Source: Bacteroidota bacterium (GTDB lineage: Bacteria > Bacteroidota > Bacteroidia > Chitinophagales > Chitinophagaceae). Taken from it: a DNA stretch of 64,000 nucleotides. The notes under the pieces are model-generated. The model did no database searches. It was not told the origin of the DNA and saw only the letters and a program-made list of their open reading frames with translations. Position numbers and translations under genes: made by a program. The stretch is taken from the NCBI GenBank assembly GCA_018266455.1, contig JAFEAJ010000022.1, positions 62,001 through 126,000 of the forward strand. The letters are read 5' to 3'. Below, piece after piece: positions 52,684-62,155 of this stretch (the stretch's first letter is position 1; every line of letters begins with the position of its first letter).

Positions 52684-55617
52684 ATGAAAGAAAAATTCGA
52701 ACAATTAGCAGCAGCGATGGAAGGCGAATTTTATTATGATGACACCATCCGCACTTTGTACGCAACGGACGCTTCTGCATACAGGGAACTGCCACTGGCT
52801 GTTGCTGTACCGAAATCAATTGATGACATCAAAAAGCTGATCGCATTTGCCCATCAGCACAAGACCTCGCTCATCCCGCGCACTGCCGGTACATCGCTTG
52901 CCGGGCAGGTTGTAGGCAATGGCATTGTGACTGATGTATCAAAATATTTTACCAAAGTCCTTGAATTTAATAAGGAACAAAAATGGGTGCGTGTTCAACC
53001 AGGGGTCATCCGCGATGAACTGAACATGTTCCTGCAACCGCAAGGTTATTTGTTCGGGCCCGAAACATCAACGGCCAACCGGGCCATGATCGGGGGCATG
53101 GTAGGCAACAACTCCTGCGGCAGCAACTCGATCGTGTACAGGAGCACTAGGGAGCATTTGCTGGAAGTGAAAGCGATACTAAGCGATGGGAGCGATGCCG
53201 TTTTCAAGGCTTTGAACATTGATGAGTTCCACCAGAAATGCGAAGGCGAAACGCTTGAAGCAAGCATTTATAAAAATATCCGCAGCCTGTTGGGCAATTA
53301 CGAGAACCAGGTTGAAATCAGGAAAGAATATCCAAAAAAATCTGTAGAAAGAAGGAATACGGGCTATGCCATTGACCTGCTCCTGGACACCGCCCCGTTC
53401 ACTGCAGGCGAGCAAGATTTTAATTTCTGCAAATTGATCGCAGGCTCTGAAGGAACGCTTGCTTTCCTCACCGAAATCAAGCTCAATGTTATTCCCCTGC
53501 CGCCTAAAGAAACCGGCTTGCTTTGTGTGCATTTCCATTCTGTTGATGAATCTCTCCATGCTAACCTGATTGCGCTTAAATACCATCCCAGCGCAAGCGA
53601 GCTCATCGATCACTATATCCTCGAATGCACAAAAGGCAATATTGAACAAAGCAGGAACAGGTTTTTTGTCGAAGGAGACCCCGGCGCAATACTGGTGGTT
53701 GAATATATCAGGGAAAACCGTGCTGAAATAGAAGTCATCACCAAAAAGGTAGAAGCCGAAATGCGGGCAGCTGGCTTAGGTTATCATTTCCCTGTCCTGT
53801 ATGGCGATGACACCAAAAAAATCTGGGCATTGCGCAAAGCCGGGTTGGGCCTGCTCGGCAATATGCCTGGCAACGACAAAGCCGTTCCTGTGATCGAAGA
53901 CACGGCAGTAGATGTAAATGACCTTCCGCAATATATCCGAGAGTTCAACGAAATACTCAAAAAATATGGATTGCATGCTGTTCATTATGCCCATGCAGGT
54001 TCGGGCGAGATCCATTTGCGGCCGATATTGAATTTGAAAACCGAAGAAGGAAATAAATTATTCAGGAAAATTGCAGAAGAGGTTGCTGCGCTCGTAAAAA
54101 AATACAATGGCTCCTTAAGCGGCGAACATGGCGATGGGAGGCTGCGCGGAGAGTTCATCAGGCAGATGGTGGGGGAAAAAAACTATATGCTGCTAAAAGA
54201 AATAAAAAAAGCCTGGGACCCTGAAAACATTTTCAACCCCGGGAAAATTGTGGGCACACCGCCAATGAATACCATGCTCCGTTATGCGCCCGGGCAAAAA
54301 ACTCCTGGATTTCCCACTATTTTCCGATTTTATAACCAGGATATTTTGCAACATGCCGAACAGTGCAACGGCTCAGGCGATTGCAGGAAAACACATTTTA
54401 GCGGCGGCACCATGTGCCCATCGTTCATGGCTACCCGAAATGAAAAAGATACTACAAGGGCCAGGGCAAATATCCTTCGTGAATTCCTTACCCGGTCTGG
54501 CAAGGCCAACCGCTATGACAACAAAGAAATTTATGAAGTAATGGACCTGTGCCTGAGCTGCAAGGGGTGCAAATCGGAATGCCCGTCAAATGTAGATGTA
54601 GCAAAGTTGAAAGCCGAATTCTTACAACATTATTATGATGCAAACGGGGTGCCTTTCCGATCAAAGCTGATCGCGAACTTCAGCAAATCGGCGAAAATGG
54701 GGGCAATGATGCCCGGCTTGTACAATTTCGCCATGAAGAATTCTGTAATAGGCAAGCTGATCAAAAAGTTTTCCGGTTTTGCTCCGGCACGCTCAATGCC
54801 CCTAATGTATAAAACCACTTTGAGGAAATGGTACAAGAAACATCACGCGGCTGATACCAGGCATCAACCAACAGGTTCCGCCCAGCGGGCAGTTTATCTT
54901 TTCTGCGATGAATTCACCAACTACAACGATACAGAAATTGGCATCAAGGCCATTTTATTATTGGAGAAATTAGGTTATGAAGCCATCATTCCTCAACACC
55001 ATGAGAGCGCCAGGGCATGGTTATCAAAAGGGCTGATCAGGGATGCAAAAAAAATCATCAATAAAAACATTTCTTTGCTGTCGCCCATCATTAATGAACA
55101 AACCCCTTTAATAGGCATTGAGCCTTCCGCCATCCTCGCTTTTCGCGATGAATATATCGACCTTGCAGATGATGAAAATTTTGAAGCTGCAAAAAAATTA
55201 TCCAAAAACGTTTTCACCATCGATGAGTTCATTGCCGCTGAAATCAACAAGGGCAATATCAGAAAGGAACAGTTCACCAAAGAAAAAAAGCTGGTACAAC
55301 TTCATGGGCATTGCCAGCAAAAGGCTTTGTCTTCAATAGCTTCATCCATAAAAATATTATCGCTGCCCGAAAACTACTCGGTGTCAACCATTCCTTCAGG
55401 ATGCTGTGGCATGGCCGGCTCATTTGGTTATGAGAAAGAGCATTATGACCTGTCAATGAAAATCGGGGAGCTTGTTCTTTTCCCTGCAGTTCGGCAGCAA
55501 AATGAGGATGTGATCATTGCTGCGCCAGGCACCAGTTGCAGGCACCAGATCAAAGACGGTACGAAAAAAATCGCAAAGCACCCGGTAGAAGTGTTGTATG
55601 AAGCATTGGCATTGTAA
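52684..55617 (+). CDS. FAD-linked oxidase/Fe-S protein, YdiJ-like D-2-hydroxyacid dehydrogenase
   Basis: A 977-residue fusion of an FAD-binding oxidase and a GlpC-like iron-sulfur protein. Order: FAD-binding PCMH domain (SLIPRTAGTSLAGQVVGNGIVTDVSKYF; GMVGNNSCGSNSIVYRSTREHLL), FAD-oxidase C-terminal domain (VHYAHAGSGEIHLRPILNLK; LSGEHGDGRLRGEFIRQMVG), a ferredoxin-like part with two Cys clusters (CNGSGDC...MCPSFMATR; CLSCKGCKSECPSN) and the CCG domain (LHGHCQQKAL, PSGCCGMAGSFGYEKEHY). This architecture is found in YdiJ-type enzymes that oxidise D-2-hydroxyglutarate or D-lactate and pass electrons on. Which hydroxyacid is used is not decided by sequence. It probably sits at the inner face of the membrane. 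Confidence 0.9.
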   Translation: MKEKFEQLAAAMEGEFYYDDTIRTLYATDASAYRELPLAVAVPKSIDDIKKLIAFAHQHKTSLIPRTAGTSLAGQVVGNGIVTDVSKYFTKVLEFNKEQKWVRVQPGVIRDELNMFLQPQGYLFGPETSTANRAMIGGMVGNNSCGSNSIVYRSTREHLLEVKAILSDGSDAVFKALNIDEFHQKCEGETLEASIYKNIRSLLGNYENQVEIRKEYPKKSVERRNTGYAIDLLLDTAPFTAGEQDFNFCKLIAGSEGTLAFLTEIKLNVIPLPPKETGLLCVHFHSVDESLHANLIALKYHPSASELIDHYILECTKGNIEQSRNRFFVEGDPGAILVVEYIRENRAEIEVITKKVEAEMRAAGLGYHFPVLYGDDTKKIWALRKAGLGLLGNMPGNDKAVPVIEDTAVDVNDLPQYIREFNEILKKYGLHAVHYAHAGSGEIHLRPILNLKTEEGNKLFRKIAEEVAALVKKYNGSLSGEHGDGRLRGEFIRQMVGEKNYMLLKEIKKAWDPENIFNPGKIVGTPPMNTMLRYAPGQKTPGFPTIFRFYNQDILQHAEQCNGSGDCRKTHFSGGTMCPSFMATRNEKDTTRARANILREFLTRSGKANRYDNKEIYEVMDLCLSCKGCKSECPSNVDVAKLKAEFLQHYYDANGVPFRSKLIANFSKSAKMGAMMPGLYNFAMKNSVIGKLIKKFSGFAPARSMPLMYKTTLRKWYKKHHAADTRHQPTGSAQRAVYLFCDEFTNYNDTEIGIKAILLLEKLGYEAIIPQHHESARAWLSKGLIRDAKKIINKNISLLSPIINEQTPLIGIEPSAILAFRDEYIDLADDENFEAAKKLSKNVFTIDEFIAAEINKGNIRKEQFTKEKKLVQLHGHCQQKALSSIASSIKILSLPENYSVSTIPSGCCGMAGSFGYEKEHYDLSMKIGELVLFPAVRQQNEDVIIAAPGTSCRHQIKDGTKKIAKHPVEVLYEALAL

Positions 55618-55769
55618 GCAAGGCGGAAGATGCAGGGCTGGCCGGAACGATAAACGGCAAATCAGGAAATATGCCTGTTCACATTAAATATGTTTTTTGC
55701 AAACGGCTTGTTAATCCTTCGGCCCTTTGATTTTTTGCCCTAACTTCAAAGGACTTAAAACCATTTTAT

Positions 55770-56972
55770 TTGCCAAACATACCCGAACGTGTCAAGGCAT
55801 TCAATAAAGAGCGTTTACCACAATTCACTGCGCTTAAATATAAAATGATGGCGCAAAGCGCCTTTCGGTTTTTCCGCGGCACCTGCCATTTGTTTTACGA
55901 AGACCTTGCCAAAGCAACCGGCTTTCCAGGCAGCCCCCCCGTGTGGGTATGCGGAGACCTTCACCTCGAAAATTTTGGCAGTTACAAAGGAGATAACCGC
56001 CTTGAATACTTTGACCTGAACGATTTTGACGAAGCAGCGCTCGCCCCGGCGCTATGGGAAGTGGCCAGAATGGCTGCAAGCATTTTAGTCGGTTTTGATG
56101 ACCTGAACATCCCGGTTGCCGAAGCAAGAGATGCAGTTGCTTTTTTCCTGAAAAAATATTCGGGCGTTTTGGCTACCGGTAAACCACGTTATATTGAAAC
56201 AGGAACAGCAAAAGGGATTGTAAAATCTTTTCTTGAAAAAGTTGCTTTACGAAAACAAAAAGAATTGCTGCGCCAGCGGGCAGTAGAAAAAAACGGGAAG
56301 ATGGTGCTGCTCATTGACAATATTCATTTTTACAAACTTGAAAAAGACCTGAAGAATGAGCTGATCGCTTTTGTAGAAAGCTGCTTGCAATCGGACAAGA
56401 AATATAAAAACAGTTTAAAAATCCTTGATGCGGCTTTTCGCATTGCAGGAACAGGAAGTGTGGGCGTGAAACGCTATGCCTTTTTAGCCGAAAAATTGCA
56501 AACCCCCGGGAAATATATTTTAGCAGATATGAAACAGGCCATGCCCTCATCGCTACAACCGTTTTCATTAGTTCTCCAGCCCAACTGGCTAAGCCAAGCA
56601 GACCGTGTTGTTGCAGTTCAGCAAAGAATGCAGAATGTGTCGCCTGCGCTGCTTAGCAGCGTGAGGTTCAAGAATGATGATTTTGTGCTAAAAGAACTCC
56701 AGCCTGTTTCCGATAAGATCCACTTTGAGGCAATCAAAGACCGATTAAAAAATCTGCAAAGAGTCATTGAAGACATGGCCATGCTCACAGCTTCAGCCCA
56801 GTTGAGAAGCACGGGGAGGCAGGGAAGCACGACTGCAGATGACCTCATCCATTTTGGCGGGAACGGCGATTGGCAAAAGAAGGTGCTTGCTTATGCCGGG
56901 GATTATGCAGCACAGGTAAAAACCGATTATAGCGAATTTGCAAAAGCTTATCAGCAAAAATATTTCTCCTAA
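55770..56972 (+). CDS. DUF2252 family protein
   Basis: A 400-residue soluble protein of the DUF2252 family. The kinase-like signature VCGDLHLENFGSYKGDNRLEYFDLNDFDEA resembles the Brenner motif and DFD metal site of aminoglycoside-phosphotransferase-like folds. Also seen: KMMAQSAFRFFRGTCHLFYEDL and VGVKRYAFLAEK. The biochemical role is unknown. The frame starts with TTG at 55770; no ATG lies near. A dispersed repeat follows in the intergenic space. Confidence 0.87.
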   Translation: MPNIPERVKAFNKERLPQFTALKYKMMAQSAFRFFRGTCHLFYEDLAKATGFPGSPPVWVCGDLHLENFGSYKGDNRLEYFDLNDFDEAALAPALWEVARMAASILVGFDDLNIPVAEARDAVAFFLKKYSGVLATGKPRYIETGTAKGIVKSFLEKVALRKQKELLRQRAVEKNGKMVLLIDNIHFYKLEKDLKNELIAFVESCLQSDKKYKNSLKILDAAFRIAGTGSVGVKRYAFLAEKLQTPGKYILADMKQAMPSSLQPFSLVLQPNWLSQADRVVAVQQRMQNVSPALLSSVRFKNDDFVLKELQPVSDKIHFEAIKDRLKNLQRVIEDMAMLTASAQLRSTGRQGSTTADDLIHFGGNGDWQKKVLAYAGDYAAQVKTDYSEFAKAYQQKYFS

Positions 56973-57274
56973 CCATTTATCGCTACGGCAAAGCCACACT
57001 GTTGGGAACAGCCTGCATGCTTAAGTGTGGCAAAGCCGGCAAGGCCAAATAAAAAAAGTTATAACAGCTTTTGCTTTATGGATGATTTCTGTTACTAACT
57101 TACTGCCATCGATCTTAGAAGCAGTCTAAAAATAATTCCAGGAATTCCTTATAACGTCGGTTCAGCTTTACCAAAGCTCGTAATTGATAATACATCGGGG
57201 ATCCCGTATGCGCTTTGGAAAAGATTAAGCCTGCCGGTTGTTCCAACAATCATTTTCAAACAGCTTCTTCCCTC
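56973..57274. other. Intergenic region between the DUF2252 and epimerase genes
   Basis: The first part holds GCCACACT (56993-57000) and AGTGTGGC (57024-57031) as an inverted repeat, with a smaller CTGTT/AACAG hairpin inside; no T-run follows closely. The rest is filled by the second copy of the dispersed repeat (57118-57267). No gene is seen. Confidence 0.6.
57118..57267. repeat. Dispersed 150-base repeat, copy 2 (inverted)
   Basis: Read on the minus strand it begins GAAGCTGTTTGAAAATGATT and follows copy 1 (40071-40221) over its full length; the block GGCTTAATCTTTTCCAAAGC is identical. It ends TTTTTAGACTGCTTC. Both copies end within a few bases of each other in length (150 and 151), so the borders are well defined. 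It lies eight bases downstream of the stop codon side of the epimerase gene. Confidence 0.85.
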
Positions 57275-58144
57275 CTAATAAAAAGTTGCTATCCAGCTTC
57301 TCTTGAACACTTCCTCCCGGTTTAGCTTATTAATGCCTTCTTTATCGGTCAGTTCCTGGCTTGCATCAATACTGTCTGCAATGCCGCACCATGGCTCAAT
57401 GCAGATGAAGTCTGCGTTTTTTGCGGCCCATAAACCGAGATAGGGGAAGTCGCCAAAATCAAAATCAAGCCCATGCTTTGATTTGCCTGTTTTGAGAGAA
57501 ACGATAGATGAAGCAAGGTTCTTCAGCACAACAGCATCGTCAGAGAAAAGCTGCCTGCTCAGGTGAAGGATATTGGTTTCCTGCAAGAGGAGAACAGGCT
57601 CGGTTGTTATCAGGCCTTCTTTTGAAATGGGCCAGCGCGGCTTGGTCTCTTCTTCATTGAATTCAAGATAATAATCATCATAAGCTGAGCCGGGAACAAG
57701 CGGCAGCCTGAAAGCAGGATGGCCACCTATTGAAAAAAACATTTCACGATCAGAAACATTTTTAACGTGATAGCTTACCCGAAGGCTATTCTGTTGAATC
57801 GAATAAATAATCCGAAGCTCAAATTCAAAAGGGAAATGCTGCAGCGTAGCCTCATTGCTTTTTAAAAGAAAAGATAGGGAATGGCTTTGCGGAGAAAGCG
57901 CTTCAAACTCCATATCCCGGGCAAAACCATGCCTGCTTAAGCTATAATGTTTGTTGTTGTAATAATAAATGCCCTCTTTCAGCGTGCCCACAATCGGGAA
58001 AAGTATGGGGGATTTCTTTCCCCAAAAAGCCGGGTCGCCGCCCCACATATATTCCAGCCCGGTTTGTTTATTAAAAATACTTTGCAGCTCAGCCCCTTTG
58101 GGGCTAATGCTGATTTTCAGGTCTTCATTTTCTATTGCAAACAT
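57275..58144 (-). CDS. Aldose 1-epimerase family protein (LacX-like)
   Basis: A 289-residue protein of the galactose mutarotase-like fold. The LacX/YeaD-like pattern is present: ISPKGAELQSIFNKQTGLEYMWGGDPAFWGKKSPILFPIVG, RHGFARDMEF with the first His, GGHPAFRLPL with the second His, and FICIEPWCGIAD with the catalytic Glu. Such enzymes interconvert alpha and beta sugars; substrate is unclear. It is monocistronic, with the dispersed repeat at its 3' end. Together with galK (28472) it could serve galactose use, but they are not linked. Confidence 0.88.
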   Translation of the reverse strand: MFAIENEDLKISISPKGAELQSIFNKQTGLEYMWGGDPAFWGKKSPILFPIVGTLKEGIYYYNNKHYSLSRHGFARDMEFEALSPQSHSLSFLLKSNEATLQHFPFEFELRIIYSIQQNSLRVSYHVKNVSDREMFFSIGGHPAFRLPLVPGSAYDDYYLEFNEEETKPRWPISKEGLITTEPVLLLQETNILHLSRQLFSDDAVVLKNLASSIVSLKTGKSKHGLDFDFGDFPYLGLWAAKNADFICIEPWCGIADSIDASQELTDKEGINKLNREEVFKRSWIATFY

Positions 58145-58372
58145 GTTTAAGGTTTATTGCACAATATTAGGCATTTGAACAAATGGCTGTATACGTATAA
58201 TTGCCTGATTTTGGATTATGCAGGGATTGTTGCCGAAGATGGCCTAATGCGAAACATCCAGGCCTGTAACAAAATTGATGAACTGCATCCATTATTTTCC
58301 TTTTAACTAAACTTATCGCCATTAGCGTAAATTGTGGGCCGTTATTGAGAATAGATTGACTAAATTAGCTCC

Positions 58373-59623
58373 ATGTTCCGTTATTTCGAAATCATAGGCA
58401 CCAGTTTCAGGATGGCCATGCAGGAGTTCCGTTCCAATAAGCTCCGCACTTTTCTTTCGCTGCTCGGCATCACCTTTGGCATTTTCTGCATCATCAGCGT
58501 GCTGTCAACCATCAGCAGCATGGAATATGCCATCCAGAACGACATCAAATCATTAGGGACAAGCTCAGTTTTCATAGACAAATGGGAATACCGCAACGAT
58601 AATAATTATCCCTGGTGGAAATTTATCAAGCGCCCGGAGCCGAAATATGAGGAAATGAAATTGCTGAAACAGCATGTGCCGGTGCTCAAGAATGTTTCTT
58701 ACAGCGCCAACATCTCAGATAAATTAGAATACGGCGATAATGTTCTTAAAGGAGTTACCTATTACGGCGTAACAGAAGATTATGCTGCTTCGCAAAATGT
58801 GGTGATCGGCGAAGGGCGTTATTTTCAGCAAAGCGAATTCGATCGTGCTGCCAATTCCATTGTTATTGGGTTCACCCTGGCCGAAAAGCTATTCAGCAAG
58901 CCCGAAAAAGCGCTGGGCAAAATAGTCAGGCTAAAAAACGATAAGGAAGCCATCGTCATCGGCGTAATAAAAAAACAAGGCCAGAGCATTGCCGACATGT
59001 GGAACTTCGACAACAGCATTATCCTGCCTTACAATTTCATGAAGCAAATTGTTTATTATAGAAGCGCCAACCCCATCATCATCGCACAAGGGAAGCCAAA
59101 TGTAAGCATGGATGAACTGAAAGACGAGCTTACCGGCGCGATGCGCTCCATCCGCAAGCTGAGCCCCACCCAGGAAGACAATTATGCACTTAACGACATC
59201 GAATCTTTAAGTAAAGACATACATGCGCTGTTCGCTAATGTCAGTATTGGGGGATGGGCAATCAGCGTTCTGTCACTGATCGTTGGCATGTTTGGGGTAG
59301 CCAACATCATGTTTGTTACTGTTCGAGAGCGGACAAACCAGATCGGGTTGAAAAAAGCAATAGGCGCTAAGAGGGGGATCATCATGATGGAATTCCTTCT
59401 CGAATCCGCATTCCTCTGCATTATAGGGGGCCTCATTGGCCTGCTGGCTGTAGTGGCCCTTACACAAATTTTTTCGGCCATGTTCAGCTTCAAAGTGTTT
59501 ATACCGGTCAGCACCATACTCATGGCAATCAGCATTTGTTTGTTTGTAGGCGTGGCAGCGGGCATTATCCCTGCATTCATTGCGGCCCGAATGGACCCGG
59601 TTGTGGCGATAAGAAGCAAGTGA
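58373..59623 (+). CDS. MacB-like ABC transporter permease (FtsX domain)
   Basis: A 416-residue membrane protein with one N-terminal transmembrane segment (KLRTFLSLLGITFGIFCIISVLS), a large periplasmic MacB core domain (SSVFIDKWEY... to ...DIESLSKDI), and three C-terminal segments of the FtsX domain (VSIGGWAISVLSLIVGMFGVANIMFVTVRERTNQIGLKKAIGAKR) ending in DPVVAIRSK. No ATPase gene is next to it, so its partner is elsewhere. MacB-like systems couple ATP use to periplasmic export without moving substrate through the inner membrane. A bidirectional terminator separates it from the convergent DUF2911 gene. Confidence 0.92.
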   Translation: MFRYFEIIGTSFRMAMQEFRSNKLRTFLSLLGITFGIFCIISVLSTISSMEYAIQNDIKSLGTSSVFIDKWEYRNDNNYPWWKFIKRPEPKYEEMKLLKQHVPVLKNVSYSANISDKLEYGDNVLKGVTYYGVTEDYAASQNVVIGEGRYFQQSEFDRAANSIVIGFTLAEKLFSKPEKALGKIVRLKNDKEAIVIGVIKKQGQSIADMWNFDNSIILPYNFMKQIVYYRSANPIIIAQGKPNVSMDELKDELTGAMRSIRKLSPTQEDNYALNDIESLSKDIHALFANVSIGGWAISVLSLIVGMFGVANIMFVTVRERTNQIGLKKAIGAKRGIIMMEFLLESAFLCIIGGLIGLLAVVALTQIFSAMFSFKVFIPVSTILMAISICLFVGVAAGIIPAFIAARMDPVVAIRSK

Positions 59624-59649
59624 TCCCCGGCAATCCAAAACAGGCAGCA

Positions 59650-59682
59650 AAAAAACCTGCCCAAAAAAGACAGGTTTTTTTC
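59650..59682. terminator. Bidirectional terminator between convergent genes
   Basis: AAAAAACCTG (59650-59659) and CAGGTTTTTT (59671-59680) form a perfect 10-bp stem with an 11-base loop. A-run on one side and T-run on the other allow it to end transcription from both directions. Confidence 0.8.
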
Positions 59683-59702
59683 AAGATTATCAATTCATCT
59701 TA

Positions 59703-60215
59703 TTACTCTACCTGGAAGGCAACCATTTTGTCTCCCCACATCAGGGAAACTTTCCCATCTTTACTGATCTCGAATGTCATCCGCTCTGCAAATTTTGGGG
59801 ATTTTCCTCCTTTTACATTTACCCTCAATGCGTCTTCAGCCTGAGAATAAACGGTTCCCCACTGGTTCCATTTTTTATTGAAGATGATCGTCCAGTCATC
59901 GCCATTGTTGATGGAATACAAACTGTATTTCCCGGCAGGCAATGGCTTGCCCTCAATTTTCACATCTTTATTTACTTCGAACACCGTAGCCTCATTGGCG
60001 CCTGTGCGCCAAACTTTGCCAGGCAATGGGTCCAGGTCCTTGCCAATGGTGCGGCCTTTAACACCCGGCTGGCTATAGTCAATAGCAATCATGGTGCCGC
60101 TGCTGGTAGCGCCTTCAGCTTTGGCAGGAGGGCTTGGGCGTTTTGTTTTATCAGCCTGGCCACAGGCAGTTACGGCAATCAAGGCAATCGGAAGAATGAA
60201 TAAAAGCTTTTTCAT
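59703..60215 (-). CDS. DUF2911 lipoprotein
   Basis: A 170-residue lipoprotein (LIAVTACGQADKTKRPSPPAK) with the DUF2911 domain: IAIDYSQPGVKGRTIG, GKVWRTGANEATVFEVNKDVKIEGKPLPAGKYSLYSI, DDWTIIFNKKWNQWGT. The family is widespread in Bacteroidota, and its role is unknown. ATG 60215 is chosen as it starts a proper signal peptide (MKKLLFILPIALIAV). Its -7 box overlaps the end of the upstream SRPBCC gene. Confidence 0.9.
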   Translation of the reverse strand: MKKLLFILPIALIAVTACGQADKTKRPSPPAKAEGATSSGTMIAIDYSQPGVKGRTIGKDLDPLPGKVWRTGANEATVFEVNKDVKIEGKPLPAGKYSLYSINNGDDWTIIFNKKWNQWGTVYSQAEDALRVNVKGGKSPKFAERMTFEISKDGKVSLMWGDKMVAFQVE

Positions 60216-60251
60216 AAACCTGATTTTATTTAAATGAAGAAATAATATGAG

Positions 60252-60259
60252 CAAAGTTA
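60252..60259 (-). promoter_or_regulatory. -7 box of the DUF2911 gene
   Basis: The minus strand reads TAACTTTG, an exact -7 match, 36 bases before ATG 60215 and overlapping the last codon region of the SRPBCC gene. No TTTG is seen at -33. Confidence 0.45.
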
Positions 60260-60772
60260 TGGATTGTTTTCAGCGAAGCGCTTTAAACCTGACAAAGATT
60301 CATCCATAACTCCTCCAATTTGGCTATTGTAAAGAAGAACTGAAAATTTTTCCCAGGGATACCACCTGAAATGAAAATCGAAATACCATTGAACGGCCGT
60401 TTCCCCAGGCTGTATTTCTGCAATAACAAAAACAGCATTAAAATGTTTTCCCCGCAGTTGTGCCCAATCTGTTTTTATTGAATCCGGTTTGCTGTCAGTG
60501 ATCTCAATGTTCAGCTGATCGGACTTCATCATAGCGCCTTTGCCATAAGATGGAGCAGAATAGGTTTTATTACTGAGCGATGAATGAGCAGTGAACCAGT
60601 TCCATTTATCCCATGCCTTCAGGTCGTTCAAGGCATCATGCACCTGTTGCCGCGGCGCTTTGATGTCAATGGCTTTGGCAATGCTGATGTGCGAGGGTAT
60701 AAAAAATGAAATGCAGGTAAAAATGATAAATAATATAATAATGCTGATGATGACCAATCTTAACAAACGCAT
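60257..60772 (-). CDS. SRPBCC family protein (membrane-anchored polyketide cyclase-like)
   Basis: A 171-residue protein with an N-terminal membrane segment (LLRLVIISIIILFIIFTCISFFIP) and an SRPBCC domain that begins HISIAKAIDIKAPRQQVHDALNDLKAWDKWNWFT. A typical pattern is 'I.ap...V...l.d...w..W'. The function is unknown; ligands in this family are hydrophobic. It is 49 bases downstream of the ABC-2 permease gene on the same strand and may share its transcript. Confidence 0.82.
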   Translation of the reverse strand: MRLLRLVIISIIILFIIFTCISFFIPSHISIAKAIDIKAPRQQVHDALNDLKAWDKWNWFTAHSSLSNKTYSAPSYGKGAMMKSDQLNIEITDSKPDSIKTDWAQLRGKHFNAVFVIAEIQPGETAVQWYFDFHFRWYPWEKFSVLLYNSQIGGVMDESLSGLKRFAENNP

Positions 60773-60821
60773 AAGCAGGTGCCTTTAATTAACAGCCAGT
60801 AATGTATCTTAAAATAATTGT

Positions 60822-61925
60822 TTACTCCCATTTGAAAACCTTTATGGCAAAACCATACACAACAATTCCCCATATTACCAGCGTGCCGATTTGTGGGCCG
60901 CAACTTGTTAAATGTGCGCCTTCAAAAGACACTTTGCGCATGGCATCGTTGAGCGCTGTTAATGGCAGTGCATTGATGAGCCATTGGATAGAATCAGGCA
61001 AAGCTGTTTTGGGGAAAAATGTGCCCGACAAAAAATACTGGGGGAACATAAAAAGATTAGCATAAATAGGGATCACATTCTGGTTTTTGGAAATGCTGCT
61101 GACAACATAACCAAATCCCATGAACACGAGCAGCCCCATAATGCTGAGGATCATCAGCTCAAGAAATGTAACGAGCCCGTCAGATAAAGTGAAATGGTAA
61201 AAGAACCTTCCGAAAACGATCAGCACAGTGGCCGTGGTGAGGTTGAAGAATATCCTGCCGATGCCATCTCCAAGCACAATGGCAGTTTTTCCGACCGGCG
61301 AAGCGAACATTCTTTTTAGCACCAATGTTTCGCGGAGCGAGAAAAACAAAAATGAAACGCCAAAAATCGCAGAGCCAATCAGCGAAAAGCCAAGCATGCC
61401 CGGCAAATAAAAATCAATGGAACGGTAAATGCGGCCGGGAACTTCTTCCTGCGAAACCGTTGCATAGCTATCGCGAGAAGGGTTTTGCTGGGAATTGATG
61501 GTGTTGATGATATCGCGCAGCACAGTATGAAGCACTGGCAGGTCTTTTTGTGAAGCCGATGTGGTTTTCAGGTGGATGTCGTAATGCGGCTTGCCCGATG
61601 GGCCTTCCATCGCTTTAATTTGCACAACGGAGGTGATCCTTCCTTTTTTCAGCCTGTCCTGTATATCGGCCTGAGAAGATTTGACAACATGAAAAACAGG
61701 CGAGGCTTCTATGGCATGATAAACAGCATTCACCGTATCAGTGCCGCTGTCAAACGCAACATCGAGGGAAATGCCGCCGCCGCCGCCAAGCGAACCGAAT
61801 ATCACAATTAAAACAACAGGAAAGAACAAACTAAAGAAAACGGCCTGAGGGCTCCGGAAAATAGCAATCATTGTTGCTTTCCCTATAGCCCACATTGCTT
61901 TGAACTGATTATACTGCTGTGACAT
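60822..61925 (-). CDS. ABC-2 type transporter permease
   Basis: A 367-residue ABC-2 permease with the family layout: one membrane segment near the N-terminus (PQAVFFSLFFPVVLIVIFGSLGGGGG), a periplasmic loop of about 150 residues, and five segments in the C-terminal half (YLPGMLGFSLIGSAIFGVSFLFFSLRETLVLKRMFASPVGKTAIVLGD; FPQYFLSGTFFPKTALPDSIQWLINALPLTALNDAMRKV). Members export drugs, lipids or polysaccharides. The ATPase gene is not adjacent in the window. A TTTG/TATTTTTG promoter lies at 61981-61948 on the minus strand. Confidence 0.9.
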   Translation of the reverse strand: MSQQYNQFKAMWAIGKATMIAIFRSPQAVFFSLFFPVVLIVIFGSLGGGGGISLDVAFDSGTDTVNAVYHAIEASPVFHVVKSSQADIQDRLKKGRITSVVQIKAMEGPSGKPHYDIHLKTTSASQKDLPVLHTVLRDIINTINSQQNPSRDSYATVSQEEVPGRIYRSIDFYLPGMLGFSLIGSAIFGVSFLFFSLRETLVLKRMFASPVGKTAIVLGDGIGRIFFNLTTATVLIVFGRFFYHFTLSDGLVTFLELMILSIMGLLVFMGFGYVVSSISKNQNVIPIYANLFMFPQYFLSGTFFPKTALPDSIQWLINALPLTALNDAMRKVSFEGAHLTSCGPQIGTLVIWGIVVYGFAIKVFKWE

Positions 61926-61947
61926 AACTGTGCTGCTGATTGAGGTG

Positions 61948-61981
61948 CAAAAATAACACCTTGCGAAATCGAAATATCAAA
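61948..61981 (-). promoter_or_regulatory. Promoter of the ABC-2 permease gene
   Basis: Minus strand: TTTG (61981-61978), 22 bases, TATTTTTG (61955-61948). Both boxes are exact; the spacer is one base longer than usual. The ATG at 61925 is 23 bases downstream. Confidence 0.55.
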
Positions 61982-62155
61982 TCTTATTTTTAAATCCTAA
62001 ATTTCATTGATGAAAGCACTTGCCGAAACTTGCGGGAAAAACGAACAGGATTGTTGCTTACCTATTGGCCTCATTGATGAATGGCATTAGAAAAATCGGG
62101 GGCCTAAATATTACACTGAACCAAGACAGGAATAAGCCGGGCGCCGATTGTTCTT

